Assembly: GCA_966211795.1 (NCBI GenBank)
Contig: CBIHNW010000017.1
Coordinates: 1 to 64,000 of the forward strand
Length of the DNA: 64,000 nucleotides
Reading direction: 5' to 3'
Source of the DNA: 21-14-0-10-47-8 sp966211795
GTDB taxonomy: Bacteria > Bdellovibrionota > Bdellovibrionia > Bdellovibrionales > Bdellovibrionaceae
Below the pieces are notes generated by a model. It was not told the origin of the DNA and ran no database searches. It saw only the letters and a list, made by a program, of their open reading frames with translations. Of this stretch, positions 18,521-28,264 are shown piece by piece (the stretch's first letter is position 1; each line of letters starts with the position of its first letter). The position numbers were made by a program, and so were the translations under genes.

Positions 18521-18568
18521 ATCTATGGATGAACTTTTAGCGGTCCTTTTAGCAGAGAAGATTGCCGG

Positions 18569-18955
18569 TTAATTGTGCTGCGAAGAATGTTTCAACGAAT
18601 CAATCGTTGAAAAAAGCTCGGTGATATTGACGGGTTTTTTAATAATTCCGGCACAGCCCGTCTCTTTGATCAGGCGTGGATCGTTTTCAGCCGAGAAGAT
18701 GTAAATCGGAATCAAATCCTTGGCGACTTCTAAAGATTGATATCGCTCTAGAAATTCTTTGCCACTGGTAATGGGCATTCGCCAGTCCAATAAAATGACG
18801 GAAGGATGGGTCCCTCCGGACAAGGCATCCAAAGCATCTTGGCCATCAGAGAAGGGTGCGACTTGATATCCTTCACGCGACAGCAGGACCGTCACCATTT
18901 TTCGGATGTCATCATTGTCTTCAATCAGCATGACTTCGATCGGTTGTGTTTGAAT
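18569..18955 (-). CDS. Single-domain response regulator (possible ATT start)
   Basis: This is a CheY-like receiver. From the first ATG (18931) the chain begins MLIEDNDDIR with the phospho-acceptor D49 in VILLDWRMP, and the later Ser and Lys of the receiver (IFSAEND, IIKKPVN) are present. That ATG truncates the first beta strand and has no ribosome site. In the same frame an ATT at 18953-18955 lies seven bases after TTGGAG and would restore PIEVMLIEDN, and no ATG, GTG or TTG exists between the upstream stop and the ATG. I therefore mark the start at the ATT with reserve. It is the last gene of the che cluster, 94 bases after cheB. Confidence 0.8.
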   Translation of the reverse strand: MQTQPIEVMLIEDNDDIRKMVTVLLSREGYQVAPFSDGQDALDALSGGTHPSVILLDWRMPITSGKEFLERYQSLEVAKDLIPIYIFSAENDPRLIKETGCAGIIKKPVNITELFSTIDSLKHSSQHN

Positions 18956-19049
18956 AACGTTGCTCCAAGTTGGATTTCCAAGGCACGCAGGCCAATATAA
19001 AGTTTTCCTTTACAAAGTCTAGGCCAAACATCAGATGGCGTATTGCCAT

Positions 19050-20096
19050 TTAAAAGAGATTGTCGACAATCAGCTGAGGCAATTTTTCCAGTGCTGCCTC
19101 GGCATTTGCGATTCCAGCCTCAATCACACATCGGGGCATTCCGTAGACGACGCAACTTTCAGCAGATTCCGCAAAGATGCGACCGCCGGCTTTTCGAATC
19201 TTATCGGAGCCGGCCATTCCATCGTTTCCCATTCCGGTCAGGATCAATCCTAGGACATTTTCGCCACACGCTTCGGCGGCACTTTCAAACAAAACGTCCA
19301 CCGATGGATGATGAAGAGTCTCGAGCGGCTCATCCGACACCACGGCGAAAAATCTGGATCCCTCTTTGCGAATTTTCAAATGTTTTCCGCCAGGCGCTAT
19401 CAAGGCCTGACCAGCACGGATCTCCATTCCATCTTCTGCTTCAAACATGGGCACCGTACTGATTTGCGAAATTCGCGCCGCCAAGGGGGCCGTGTAACCA
19501 ACCGGTATGTGCAGTGCGACCGCGATCGGAATCGGAAAATTCGCCGGTAGCATGCGAAACAAATCGGTCAGTGCTTGTGGACCGCCGGTCGAAGTCCCAA
19601 TCACGATCAGCTGGGTCGGATGCGGATTCACCGGCAAAAGTCGCTCTCGCACCACGGAGACGGGTTCGGCCAATAAAGCCGCGTTCGAGTTTCGGACTTT
19701 GGCCTCCGCCGCGACATGAACCGCTTTCGTCAGATCTTGGGCCAACTCGTACAACCTGTCGGTCGCAAACGGCGTGGGCTTCATGACAAAGACGACCGCA
19801 CCTTCATTCAGTGCTTCCAGAGCCAGTTCAGTTTCCGATCCGGACACACTGACGACCACCACTTTCGGCGAGGCTGCTTTTTTAAGCGCGCGCAACACCC
19901 CTAAGCCATCCAGTTCGGGCATGATCAGATCCAAAGTGATCACATCCGGCGAAAGCTCATTGATTTTTTCAAGCGCTTCCAACCCGTCGCGGGCGATGCC
20001 GACGATATCGATGTCTGCATCTCGCGCCAGGACCTCGCGAATGACTTTGCGGGCGAAGGCGGAATCATCGACAATCAAGACTCGAATGCGACTCAT
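19050..20096 (-). CDS. cheB: Chemotaxis protein-glutamate methylesterase CheB
   Basis: Encodes 348 residues from the ATG at 20096, which overlaps the cheR stop by four bases; the longer open frame to 20282 runs into cheR and is rejected. The receiver domain carries D56 (ITLDLIMP). The methylesterase domain has the catalytic triad S169 (GTSTGG), H196 (ALHIP) and D292 (GMGNDGMAG). CheB removes methyl groups from receptor glutamates and can deamidate receptor glutamines; phosphorylation by CheA activates it. It is paired here with CheR and a soluble receptor, so an adapting chemosensory array is expected. Confidence 0.96.
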   Translation of the reverse strand: MSRIRVLIVDDSAFARKVIREVLARDADIDIVGIARDGLEALEKINELSPDVITLDLIMPELDGLGVLRALKKAASPKVVVVSVSGSETELALEALNEGAVVFVMKPTPFATDRLYELAQDLTKAVHVAAEAKVRNSNAALLAEPVSVVRERLLPVNPHPTQLIVIGTSTGGPQALTDLFRMLPANFPIPIAVALHIPVGYTAPLAARISQISTVPMFEAEDGMEIRAGQALIAPGGKHLKIRKEGSRFFAVVSDEPLETLHHPSVDVLFESAAEACGENVLGLILTGMGNDGMAGSDKIRKAGGRIFAESAESCVVYGMPRCVIEAGIANAEAALEKLPQLIVDNLF

Positions 20097-20920
20097 TGTA
20101 ATTTCGCTTTTCGGTAAACAAAGGATCCAGAGTGCTCTTCGCCGACAAAGGCGCTTCCATAACGGAACAGGGATTCTGAAACGCCGACCAACAATGTGCC
20201 ATCGGGTGCGAGCGCTTTGGCCAGTCCTTCCAAAACGTGTTTGACCGTGCTGTCCGAAAAATAGATCAAAACATTGCGACACAAAATCACGTCAAATGGC
20301 ACTGTTGGAGGTATTTGATCCAAGGTTAATAAATTGAGCTGTTTCCATTGAATGGCGGAAATCAGTGCGGGCGAAATGCGATAGCCCTCGGCCTCGGCTT
20401 TCAAATATTTATCGGACAGCTCGGGGGCTGGGTTGGTGCGTATCGAGCGTTTTCCAAAAAAACCATTTTGCGCTTTTCCCAAAACCCTTGCGCTGATATC
20501 GCTCGCGACGATTTCGACCTGGTCCAGAAGATTTCGACTGTCCAAAAGCATCGCCAAGGACAAAGGTTCTTCGCCCGTGGCGCAGGCCGCGGACCAGATG
20601 CGAACTTTCTTTTGTCGCGAGCAGCGGGGCGCGATGAAATGATCGACCAACGCCTTGATGGCCGGCCACTCGCGAAAAAAATAGGTCTCGTTGACCACCA
20701 AAGATTCGACCAGGCCCCGCAGCTCTTGCTCGCTGCCCGAGTCATATCGAAGGAAATAATAATAATCCAAGAGAGAATCAAAACCAGCTTCCAACGCCCG
20801 CGCCGATGTTTTCTCGCGCAACAATTCCAAGTCAGCGGCCTGGTAATGAATGCCAAACTTCTCCTCGATCAGGCTGCTGAGAATTGAAAAGACCGGGGGT
20901 GAAAGTTCCAGCGTGTACAT
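20093..20920 (-). CDS. cheR: Chemotaxis receptor methyltransferase CheR
   Basis: Encodes 275 residues from the ATG at 20920; a TTG two codons upstream is an alternative. The N-terminal helical domain is followed by a Rossmann SAM-binding domain with NETYFFRE, IWSAACATGEEPLSLAM and VILCRNVLIYF, all diagnostic of CheR. It transfers methyl groups from S-adenosylmethionine to receptor glutamates and thus opposes CheB. No C-terminal TPR extension is present. It lies seven bases after the HEAT-repeat gene and overlaps cheB, within the che operon. Confidence 0.96.
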   Translation of the reverse strand: MYTLELSPPVFSILSSLIEEKFGIHYQAADLELLREKTSARALEAGFDSLLDYYYFLRYDSGSEQELRGLVESLVVNETYFFREWPAIKALVDHFIAPRCSRQKKVRIWSAACATGEEPLSLAMLLDSRNLLDQVEIVASDISARVLGKAQNGFFGKRSIRTNPAPELSDKYLKAEAEGYRISPALISAIQWKQLNLLTLDQIPPTVPFDVILCRNVLIYFSDSTVKHVLEGLAKALAPDGTLLVGVSESLFRYGSAFVGEEHSGSFVYRKAKLQ

Positions 20921-20927
20921 GCTCAAG

Positions 20928-23279
20928 TTATTCGCTCAACATCAGCGTGCAAATATCGCGAACGCCTATATCGGGATCGTTTTCCGCGGCTTCTCGCAGG
21001 ATCGCTGTTTTTTCCGCATCACGATTTGTTCCAAGCCCCGTGGCCGCGGCTTTTCGGGCGGCGACGTTGTTGGATTTCATGGCCGCAAACAAAGCCTTCT
21101 TCGAATCCGGCCGTGAACTTCTCAGCAAGATCGAAATCAAGATGGCGGAGATTTCGTCGTTGGCCGATTCAAGGGCCATTAAAATTCCGGACGATCGATT
21201 CGCTTGCGGCACCAGCAATGCGGCCTTGGCCCTGTTCAGCGTCGATTCCGATTTTAAAAGTTCAACCAAAGTTTCCGTTGCTTCCATTTCGGGTCGCGCA
21301 GCCAGAAACCCAATGGCGGCCGAGCGAACTTGTTCGTCCGCATCCGCGGCGGCGGAGCTCAGGGCGCCGAGCACCAAGGGTGAAGGAAAGGCCACGATCG
21401 CCGAAATGGCAATCAGTCTTGTTGCCACATCGGCAGAACCCATCGCGGCGATCACGATCTGCAGATCTTCAATTCTTTGCATGATCCCGAGACCGACTAA
21501 AGCCGCACGTTTCACATCAGCCTCTTCGGACATGGCCGCTTGCTGCAAGGCCCGATGCGCATGGCGCGATTGCATGTGGGACAAAGCCTCGACGGCCGCC
21601 ACCCGCACCTGCCCCGCCTCATCCGTCAGGAGCTCGGCGACTTCTTGCGAAGCTGGCGTGTAAGCCAAGCGACCCAAAGATTGACAACCATAGTAGCGGA
21701 CCCACGCATCTTCATCGGTCAACGCTTTCAACAGCAAAGAATAAGTTCTTGGATCTGGTTTCGCCACCAATGCCAGCGCCCGCACGGCGAGCGCGCGAAT
21801 GCGACTTTCAGCACTTTTGGTGCATTGGCAAAGCGCTTCGTAAGCGGATGGATCTTCAAGATACGGTAGCCCCTGAATGGCGACTTCACGCACGCGAAGA
21901 TCTTCGTCATTCAGACCATTCAGCATCGGCTGCAGGGCGATCGCGTCGCCAAAATAAGCGAGGATTCGCAAAGCCGCTCTTCGCACGCTGGAATTTGCGG
22001 ATTTCGAAGCCTGCACTGCCAGTTCGCGAGACTCGCGCGCGCCCAAAGCTTGCAATGCGGATGTCGCCGCGTGCACGACACGAAGATTGGGATCTTCCAA
22101 TAATTTATAAACATCGGGGACGACTGCCGTATTCCCCAGTCTCGCGACGGTATCGCAGGCCATGGCCCGAACTTCAGCATCAGGATCTTGAAAGCACTTT
22201 GCCACATCCAGGGCGGTGGCCGAGCGAGTGACCAATGGCAAAAGAATTTTGCGACGAGCGCTGTTGCCCTCGCGGATCGACTGAAGCAAGTGCAGATCGG
22301 ATTGTTTACCCAGATTTTTCAAGGCTTCGGCGGCAGCCTCTGCTACCGGTGCCGGACCATCCAGCTTCGCCAATAACAGCGAAGACGCCTCGGCACTTTG
22401 CACGATCCCGAGCAGCTTGGAAGCGGCAATGGATTCGACCGTATCAAGACCCGCCATCACCCGCGCTAGACGCTGAATCATATCCGAATGGATCTGGGTC
22501 TTTAAGGCTTGATTGAAAATTTCAGATTGACCACCGGACTTGTCGTCGAAACGATCATGAAGATCCCACAGCGACACCAGCCCCAAGCGAACAACCGAAT
22601 CAATCGGTGATTTCAATAGGCCCACCAAATGTTCGATGGCGGCGATTTCTCCGGATCTTCCCAGCGCCCGTGCGGCCTCGGGAAGATATGTTGAATTGCT
22701 TAAAAGTTTCGCCAGTGGTTCGACGACGCGACGATCTCCGCTGCGACCTAAAATATCGATGGCGGGAAAAGTTCGAAAGAAATTGCCGGTCCGAACGGTT
22801 TCGATCAAGGCCTCGACCGCGGCCCGCCCTCCAATGCGTCCCAACGCTTCGATCGCGCCGACCGCAACGATATCATTTTCATGCCGAGTGAGCTCGATCA
22901 AGACCGACACCGAGGACTCAGATTTACGTCGACCCAAAATTTGCAAGGCATCGGCGATCACCGCCGTATCTGAATCTCGGGTCAGATTGCGAACCGCAGG
23001 ATCCGCCTGTCCCCGCGACATCACCAAAGCATCGACGGCGGCGGCGATGCGGGCTTCGCTATCGCGTTTCGTTCTTAAAATGTCACAAAGAGGTTCGATT
23101 GCTTCGTTCCCCATTAAAGCCAAAGTTTGCACGACGGCACGACGGACAATCCAGCTCGGGTCGGTGAGCATTTCCAGAAGCTCGCTTAAACTTCCTTCGC
23201 CTGGTGTACCCAGATGTTTCGCGTTCGACAATCGAGTCCGTTCAGCGTCTGAGATCATGTAGCTGTCTTGGGCTGTCAC
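20928..23279 (-). CDS. HEAT-repeat protein of the chemosensory operon
   Basis: Encodes 783 residues made of roughly two dozen HEAT-type helical repeats, seen as recurring D-x-x-VRxxAxxALxxLG units (for example PDAEVRAMACDTVARLG). There is no signal peptide or membrane segment. The GTG start overlaps the receptor stop by four bases, so it is translated with the receptor. HEAT solenoids are protein-binding scaffolds. Its place between receptor and CheR suggests it links the array to a partner protein or measures an input. This is not a core Che component in model enteric bacteria. Confidence 0.85.
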   Translation of the reverse strand: MTAQDSYMISDAERTRLSNAKHLGTPGEGSLSELLEMLTDPSWIVRRAVVQTLALMGNEAIEPLCDILRTKRDSEARIAAAVDALVMSRGQADPAVRNLTRDSDTAVIADALQILGRRKSESSVSVLIELTRHENDIVAVGAIEALGRIGGRAAVEALIETVRTGNFFRTFPAIDILGRSGDRRVVEPLAKLLSNSTYLPEAARALGRSGEIAAIEHLVGLLKSPIDSVVRLGLVSLWDLHDRFDDKSGGQSEIFNQALKTQIHSDMIQRLARVMAGLDTVESIAASKLLGIVQSAEASSLLLAKLDGPAPVAEAAAEALKNLGKQSDLHLLQSIREGNSARRKILLPLVTRSATALDVAKCFQDPDAEVRAMACDTVARLGNTAVVPDVYKLLEDPNLRVVHAATSALQALGARESRELAVQASKSANSSVRRAALRILAYFGDAIALQPMLNGLNDEDLRVREVAIQGLPYLEDPSAYEALCQCTKSAESRIRALAVRALALVAKPDPRTYSLLLKALTDEDAWVRYYGCQSLGRLAYTPASQEVAELLTDEAGQVRVAAVEALSHMQSRHAHRALQQAAMSEEADVKRAALVGLGIMQRIEDLQIVIAAMGSADVATRLIAISAIVAFPSPLVLGALSSAAADADEQVRSAAIGFLAARPEMEATETLVELLKSESTLNRAKAALLVPQANRSSGILMALESANDEISAILISILLRSSRPDSKKALFAAMKSNNVAARKAAATGLGTNRDAEKTAILREAAENDPDIGVRDICTLMLSE

Positions 23280-25807
23280 TGTTGCCCCCGCAGGTTCGCA
23301 GGCTCGGTACCGTTTCGTTTTTTCGGAGCTTTCACCTGATGCAAAGTTTCCGCTTGCTGAGAGCTGAATTGTCCGATGCGGTTCAACTGTCCCGCAATCG
23401 CGGCGGTGTCGGTTGCGATGTTCCCAGCGGTTCGCGCCAACTGGCCAACACCGGTGCTTAATTCGCGAGCGCGAACCCGCATTTCGTAGGTCGCTTTCGA
23501 AATTTCTTTTCCGGCTTCACTTTGCTCGGCAAACGAGGCTTTGATTTTTTGCATTCCCTGCGTCTGCTTCACCGCCGTCGCCGCCAATGCGGTGACGGCT
23601 TCGCTCTGCTCGGCAACGGCGCGGGCCGTTTGCTTTGCAACCTGGCGCACTTTTTCGGCCTCGAGCGAAAGCTCCGAGCCGGCGATCACTTGCTCTTCGG
23701 TGGCCTGTCGGACTTCGCCCGAAAGCTTCGTCACTTCGCGAACGGATGCTTCGATTTCACGACTGGTGCGCGCTTGTTCGGCCACCGCACGTGCGGTCAG
23801 CAGCGCTTCTTTGCGGATGTCTTCCATCGCTTTGGCGATTTCCGCCGCACCTTTGCTTTGCTCGCTCAGACCTTGAACCGTCCTTTGCGTCGCTTGATTG
23901 ATATCCTGAGCCGACGCGGAAAGAATTTGCAGGGCTTTATTTTGTTCCACCATCGCCGTGCTGGTCTTCATGGTCAGCATTCGCATTTGCACCGCGGTTT
24001 TCGCCAGCTGCGTGGTCGCCGTGGCTTGTTCCGCGACGGCCGCCGAAACATTCATCGCTGTTTTGCTCAGATCCGAATGATTGCGAACGATATCGCGCAA
24101 GGCCTTTGCTTGTTCCGCCGTCGCCTCCCGCGTTTCGCGGGCCATGGTGCGCAGCTGAACCGCATTTTTGCCCAGCGCTTGCGAGGCCATCAATTGCTCG
24201 GCCGCGGCTTTGGCCACGTTTCGACCTTCTTCGGCGACTCGGTGGACGGATTGCGTGAGCACACCGGCCGCTTGCGCCTGTTCATTGTTCGCACTTGAGA
24301 TTTCATGAACGGATTTGGTGACGCTCTCAACACCTTTCAAAATTGTCGACAGTGCATTTTCAGCATTGGCGCCAAGCTTTCCACCTTCTTCGGCGGTTTT
24401 AACACCTTCATTGCCGATGACAATCGCGTCTCTGGCGGTGGCCTGCAGACCCTTGATGATTTTTGAAATGTCCGAGCTCGCCAAGGCCGCGCGATCCGCC
24501 AAAGCGCGAATTTCTTCGGCCACGACGGCAAATCCTCGTCCATGCTCCCCGGCACGGGCCGCTTCGATGCTGGCATTCAGCGAAAGCAGATTGGTGCGAT
24601 CCGCGAGCATATTAATTGTTTGAACAATGTCACCGATCTCTTCGGCGCGTTTTCCCATTTCACGGATGACGCCAGCCGATTGCCCGATGGCATCTCGAAC
24701 CGAGGCCAAACCAACAATCGATTTGGCAACAGTCGCGCCACCTTCTTGGGCCGCACGCATGACGTTTTCCGAGGTGCTTCGCGTGCTCGCCACCAATTTA
24801 ACGATTCGGCCGGTGGACTTTTCCAATTGCGCGGCAGCCGCAACGGTGTTGACGGAAAGAGACGCAATTTGCTCGGCCGCTCCGGCCACATTCTGACCGG
24901 ACTTTGTCAGCTCTTCGATGCTGGCCGCATTGTTTTCAATCACGGCCGCATTTTTTTCGGCGGTGGCGGCGACTTCTTCAACAGAGGCCGCGACCTCGGA
25001 AACAGTGGAAGCCGCATTGATCACCGAGCCCTCGAGCGCTTTCACTTGGCCGCTGATCTGCTGAGCTGATCTCGCCATTTCTTCGGTGCTGGTCGATGTC
25101 TGCTCGACCGCGGTCGCCATGGTTGTCGCATCTTGCGCCACATCCGCAATGCCCGACCCGATCTGCGAGACTCCCGCAGCCAATCCGGCGACACTCGCGG
25201 CGACCCCTTCGGTATCCTGAGTTAAGCGCAACAGGCCTTTCGCCATTTGCTCGACGGTGGTCGCGACCTCTTGCACGGAAGTGGCCGTGGATTCGCCACG
25301 CTTCGCAACGTCGGTAACGCTGGCCGAGGTTTCTGTGGCTGCCGCCATCAGTTGCTGGCTGGCTGCTGCCAAATCACCGGCATTGGTGCCCACACCGCGA
25401 ACCGAGCGCGCCATTTCTTCAATCGTGGTCGCCGTTTTTTCGACCGAAGTCGCAAAAATCTCGGTGTCTTTTTTAACGTGCCCCAAAGATGCGGCCATCT
25501 CCTGCAGACCCGCCGAGGTGCCCTCAAGACCCGAAACAATTTCGTTCGTCGTCTCGGTGACCGTTTGCTGAGAGCGGGATAATTCTTCCATCGAAGCATT
25601 CGTTTGCTCAATCCCGACGGCGACACTTTCAACCGCGGCCCGCATTTGTTCGGCCGAAGCCGCAACGTCGGCACCGTTCGAGGAAATTCGTTGAACGGCC
25701 GTTTCAACCGCCATGATCTGCTTTGCATTTTGCGCAAGACTTGCCGAAAGCTCGTCTTTGATCGCATTTTTCGTCATGCTTGGTGAAGGTCCATTGTTTT
25801 TAGCCAT
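23276..25807 (-). CDS. Giant soluble methyl-accepting chemotaxis protein
   Basis: Encodes 843 residues without any transmembrane segment, HAMP or recognisable sensor domain. The conserved receptor hairpin tip is at about 394-433 (DRTNLLSLN, EAARAGEHGRGFAVVAEE), almost exactly in the middle of the chain. On both sides nearly 400 residues of Ala/Gln/Glu-rich heptads continue, with repeated VAEQ, TA and MAR patterns. This predicts an antiparallel coiled coil much longer than standard receptor classes. Candidate methylation sites of the EEMA/EEVA type are frequent. It overlaps cheW by eight bases and the HEAT gene by four. It likely senses through partner proteins in the cytoplasm. Confidence 0.9.
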   Translation of the reverse strand: MAKNNGPSPSMTKNAIKDELSASLAQNAKQIMAVETAVQRISSNGADVAASAEQMRAAVESVAVGIEQTNASMEELSRSQQTVTETTNEIVSGLEGTSAGLQEMAASLGHVKKDTEIFATSVEKTATTIEEMARSVRGVGTNAGDLAAASQQLMAAATETSASVTDVAKRGESTATSVQEVATTVEQMAKGLLRLTQDTEGVAASVAGLAAGVSQIGSGIADVAQDATTMATAVEQTSTSTEEMARSAQQISGQVKALEGSVINAASTVSEVAASVEEVAATAEKNAAVIENNAASIEELTKSGQNVAGAAEQIASLSVNTVAAAAQLEKSTGRIVKLVASTRSTSENVMRAAQEGGATVAKSIVGLASVRDAIGQSAGVIREMGKRAEEIGDIVQTINMLADRTNLLSLNASIEAARAGEHGRGFAVVAEEIRALADRAALASSDISKIIKGLQATARDAIVIGNEGVKTAEEGGKLGANAENALSTILKGVESVTKSVHEISSANNEQAQAAGVLTQSVHRVAEEGRNVAKAAAEQLMASQALGKNAVQLRTMARETREATAEQAKALRDIVRNHSDLSKTAMNVSAAVAEQATATTQLAKTAVQMRMLTMKTSTAMVEQNKALQILSASAQDINQATQRTVQGLSEQSKGAAEIAKAMEDIRKEALLTARAVAEQARTSREIEASVREVTKLSGEVRQATEEQVIAGSELSLEAEKVRQVAKQTARAVAEQSEAVTALAATAVKQTQGMQKIKASFAEQSEAGKEISKATYEMRVRARELSTGVGQLARTAGNIATDTAAIAGQLNRIGQFSSQQAETLHQVKAPKKRNGTEPANLRGQQ

Positions 25808-26234
25808 TTTGCATCTCCTCGCCCATCATCTTCGAGCCATCGATCGACATGATAATTCGATCTTTAATCTGCGCGACGGAACGCACGAACCGTGTCGCTT
25901 GTTGAGCCAAGACCTCGGGGGGTTGGCTGAAATCTTCTGGATTGAAACCGCGCACCTCGCGGGCGCTGTCGACCAGAATGGCGACCAAACGTCGCCCTTG
26001 TTTTAAAATAATAAATCGCGAATCCGCCGTGGGCTCCTGATCCGGCAAACCAAAACGCAGTCGCGTGTTGATCACGGGAATCACTTCCTGACGGATTTGA
26101 ATCAGGCCGGCAACAAAAGGTGGCGCGCCCGGAACCGGCGTGATCTTCGAATAAGATTCCATTTGCACCACGTCGACGGCGGGAAGCGCGTACTCGGCGC
26201 CGGCCAGTTTGAAAATCACGTAAAGCTCACTCAT
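25800..26234 (-). CDS. cheW: Chemotaxis coupling protein CheW
   Basis: Encodes 144 residues, the usual size for CheW. The double SH3-like fold is indicated by FKLAGAEYALPAVDVVQ, ITPVPGAPPFVAGLIQIR and VIPVINTRLRFGL. CheW bridges the receptor tip and CheA. The ATG overlaps the cheA stop by four bases and has GGAG upstream. Its 3' end overlaps the receptor gene by eight bases, so receptor, CheW and CheA are co-translated in order. Confidence 0.96.
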   Translation of the reverse strand: MSELYVIFKLAGAEYALPAVDVVQMESYSKITPVPGAPPFVAGLIQIRQEVIPVINTRLRFGLPDQEPTADSRFIILKQGRRLVAILVDSAREVRGFNPEDFSQPPEVLAQQATRFVRSVAQIKDRIIMSIDGSKMMGEEMQNG

Positions 26235-28261
26235 TGCAAGCTCCTGACTTGTAGATTGTTTTTCAAGATCGAAGAGCCCAGCATCACCAAGTCCAAAACC
26301 AATGTCGGCCGTCCATCACCTAAATCGGTCGCGCCGGCCATGCCGGTCACCCGCACCAAAGAATCATCCAAAGGACGAACGACCGCTTCCTGTTTCCCGA
26401 TCATGCGATCAATGCCGAAAGCGATCGCGCCCCGATTGCGATTGACGATCAGGGCTTTTGCCGGCATCTGGGCCGGGACCTTGCCGTCGTCATGCAGGAC
26501 CGAATCCAAAATAAATAACGGAACTGCTTTTCCCCGGTGTTGAATCAAACGCGCCTGCGGACCTTTTTGATCCGGAGACGGCAGCACCACCGAAGAGCCA
26601 GGTTCTAATTCGATGATTTCATCGACAATCGAAACCGGCGAAACAAAAACTTGATCACCCGAAATAAAGCTAAACACATCGACGATGGTGACGGTCACTG
26701 GAACGCGAAGCGTGATGGCGGTGCCCTTGCCTTCGACCGTCTTGAGTTCTAAGGATCCGCCCAAAATTTCGACGGTTCGTTTGACGATCTCCATGCCCAT
26801 GCCACGACCGCTGGTGTGAGTGATGACTTCCGAAGTGGACAGACCCGCGGTGCAAATTTGTTGCAGCAATTCTTCATCGGTCGAGGCCATCGGTTGACCG
26901 GCTTTGCGGGCCACTGATTCGCGATTGATGCCGCGACCATCGTCGGCAATGGTCAAGACCAAATTGGTGCCCGACGAATCATCGCAGACGATCGAGATCT
27001 CGCCGACCTCGGGCTTTGAAGCTTGACGCCGATCCTGGCGTGATTCGATCGCGTGATCGACCGCATTTCGCACCAGGTGCACCACTGCCGGAAATATTTT
27101 ATCGGCAACGGCCTTATCGACTTCGGCCGAACCAGCATGAATAGTGAGATTGACGGTCTTATCTGAATCACGAGTGATTCCACGCACCACCAACGGCAAG
27201 CGCTGCAACAGTTCCGTCAGCGGAACCATGCGCGCGGCACTGATCGCCGTTCGCAGGCGCTTCAGTTGTCGCGAGTTCTCGCCGAGAACCGCTTTCAATT
27301 CGCGGGTGTCGACATTTTTTTGCATCAAATCAGCGACTGCTCGCTCCAGCTTGAATCGGGTTACAAACAATCCCGAAAGCTGCTCGAGAGCTTCATCCAA
27401 ACGACGGACATCGACGCGAATCGAAGATTGCTCAGTGGGAAGCCACTCTTCGTTCTGTTCATTTTCAAAAAGATTTTCCCCGGGCATCGGGATCACGGGT
27501 TTCGCCACGGCCGAGACTTGTTGGATCGAAGAGCCACCAGTTTTCTCGCTCAGAACTTGATCCGAGCTTTCTGTTTCCAATAAAAGGCTGAACGCGATTC
27601 CGGTCGGCGCGGTTGGCACCGATCGCGGAACGACTTTGATCAAGACCCCAATTTCCGACAAAGCCTCGCGAACGCTCGTGATGTTCAAACCCGAAGCCGC
27701 GCGCTCGGGTGAGGGCTGGAATTCGAGCAGGACCACTCGCTTACCGGCATTTCCGGCCTGGATGATCTGTTCGTGATCAGCGGCGGACAAGCTTGCCAAA
27801 ATTTCTTTCGGCAAAGAGAACTCGAAAGCAGTTTCCCGCTTCGGCGTGATCTCGGTTTCCAGAGCATGCGCCAAGGATTCGATCAGCTTTTTTGGTTCGG
27901 CCGGAATGTTCTGGATTCCGTTTTTCGCCACTGCCCTGACCCGTTCTTCGATGGCGCGGGTGCCTTGAAGCAAGAGGTCCAAAACTTTTTCCGAAATGTA
28001 ACCGCCGGACCGATCGGCGGTGCGAAGCAATCCTTCCATTTCATGCGAGATGGAAACAATCGGCTCGGCGCCGACCATGGACGCCAGTCCCTTGATGGTG
28101 TGCAAAGCACGAAAGAGATCACGGGTCGCCCGCGGCTCGGGCAAACCTTTTTTCAAGGCTTCGGCCGAGGCCACTAGATTCTGATTTACAGAATGAAGGT
28201 TCTCTTCGGCCTCCAGTAAAAAACCGGCGACGAAATCGCTCAGATCCACTTGATTTGCCAC
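26231..28261 (-). CDS. cheA: Chemotaxis histidine kinase CheA
   Basis: Encodes 676 residues starting at a GTG three bases after cheY. The P1 Hpt domain has the phosphorylated H54 in RALHTIKGLASMVG. A middle segment (about 145-270) may hold the P2 part. P3 dimerisation helices follow, then the P4 ATPase with HLVRNAVDHAIE, ADDGRGI and GRGMGMEIVK. P5 is a CheW-like domain at the C-terminus (about 530-670). CheA takes signals from the soluble receptor via CheW and phosphorylates CheY, CheB and perhaps the lone receiver at the operon end. There is no fused receiver, unlike FrzE-type kinases. Confidence 0.96.
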   Translation of the reverse strand: MANQVDLSDFVAGFLLEAEENLHSVNQNLVASAEALKKGLPEPRATRDLFRALHTIKGLASMVGAEPIVSISHEMEGLLRTADRSGGYISEKVLDLLLQGTRAIEERVRAVAKNGIQNIPAEPKKLIESLAHALETEITPKRETAFEFSLPKEILASLSAADHEQIIQAGNAGKRVVLLEFQPSPERAASGLNITSVREALSEIGVLIKVVPRSVPTAPTGIAFSLLLETESSDQVLSEKTGGSSIQQVSAVAKPVIPMPGENLFENEQNEEWLPTEQSSIRVDVRRLDEALEQLSGLFVTRFKLERAVADLMQKNVDTRELKAVLGENSRQLKRLRTAISAARMVPLTELLQRLPLVVRGITRDSDKTVNLTIHAGSAEVDKAVADKIFPAVVHLVRNAVDHAIESRQDRRQASKPEVGEISIVCDDSSGTNLVLTIADDGRGINRESVARKAGQPMASTDEELLQQICTAGLSTSEVITHTSGRGMGMEIVKRTVEILGGSLELKTVEGKGTAITLRVPVTVTIVDVFSFISGDQVFVSPVSIVDEIIELEPGSSVVLPSPDQKGPQARLIQHRGKAVPLFILDSVLHDDGKVPAQMPAKALIVNRNRGAIAFGIDRMIGKQEAVVRPLDDSLVRVTGMAGATDLGDGRPTLVLDLVMLGSSILKNNLQVRSLQ

Positions 28262-28264
28262 AAT

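Noticed and set aside
22636..23262. Long plus-strand frame inside the HEAT gene
   Set aside because: It is antisense to a clearly repetitive, well-supported coding region; the same applies to the plus frames across the receptor gene.
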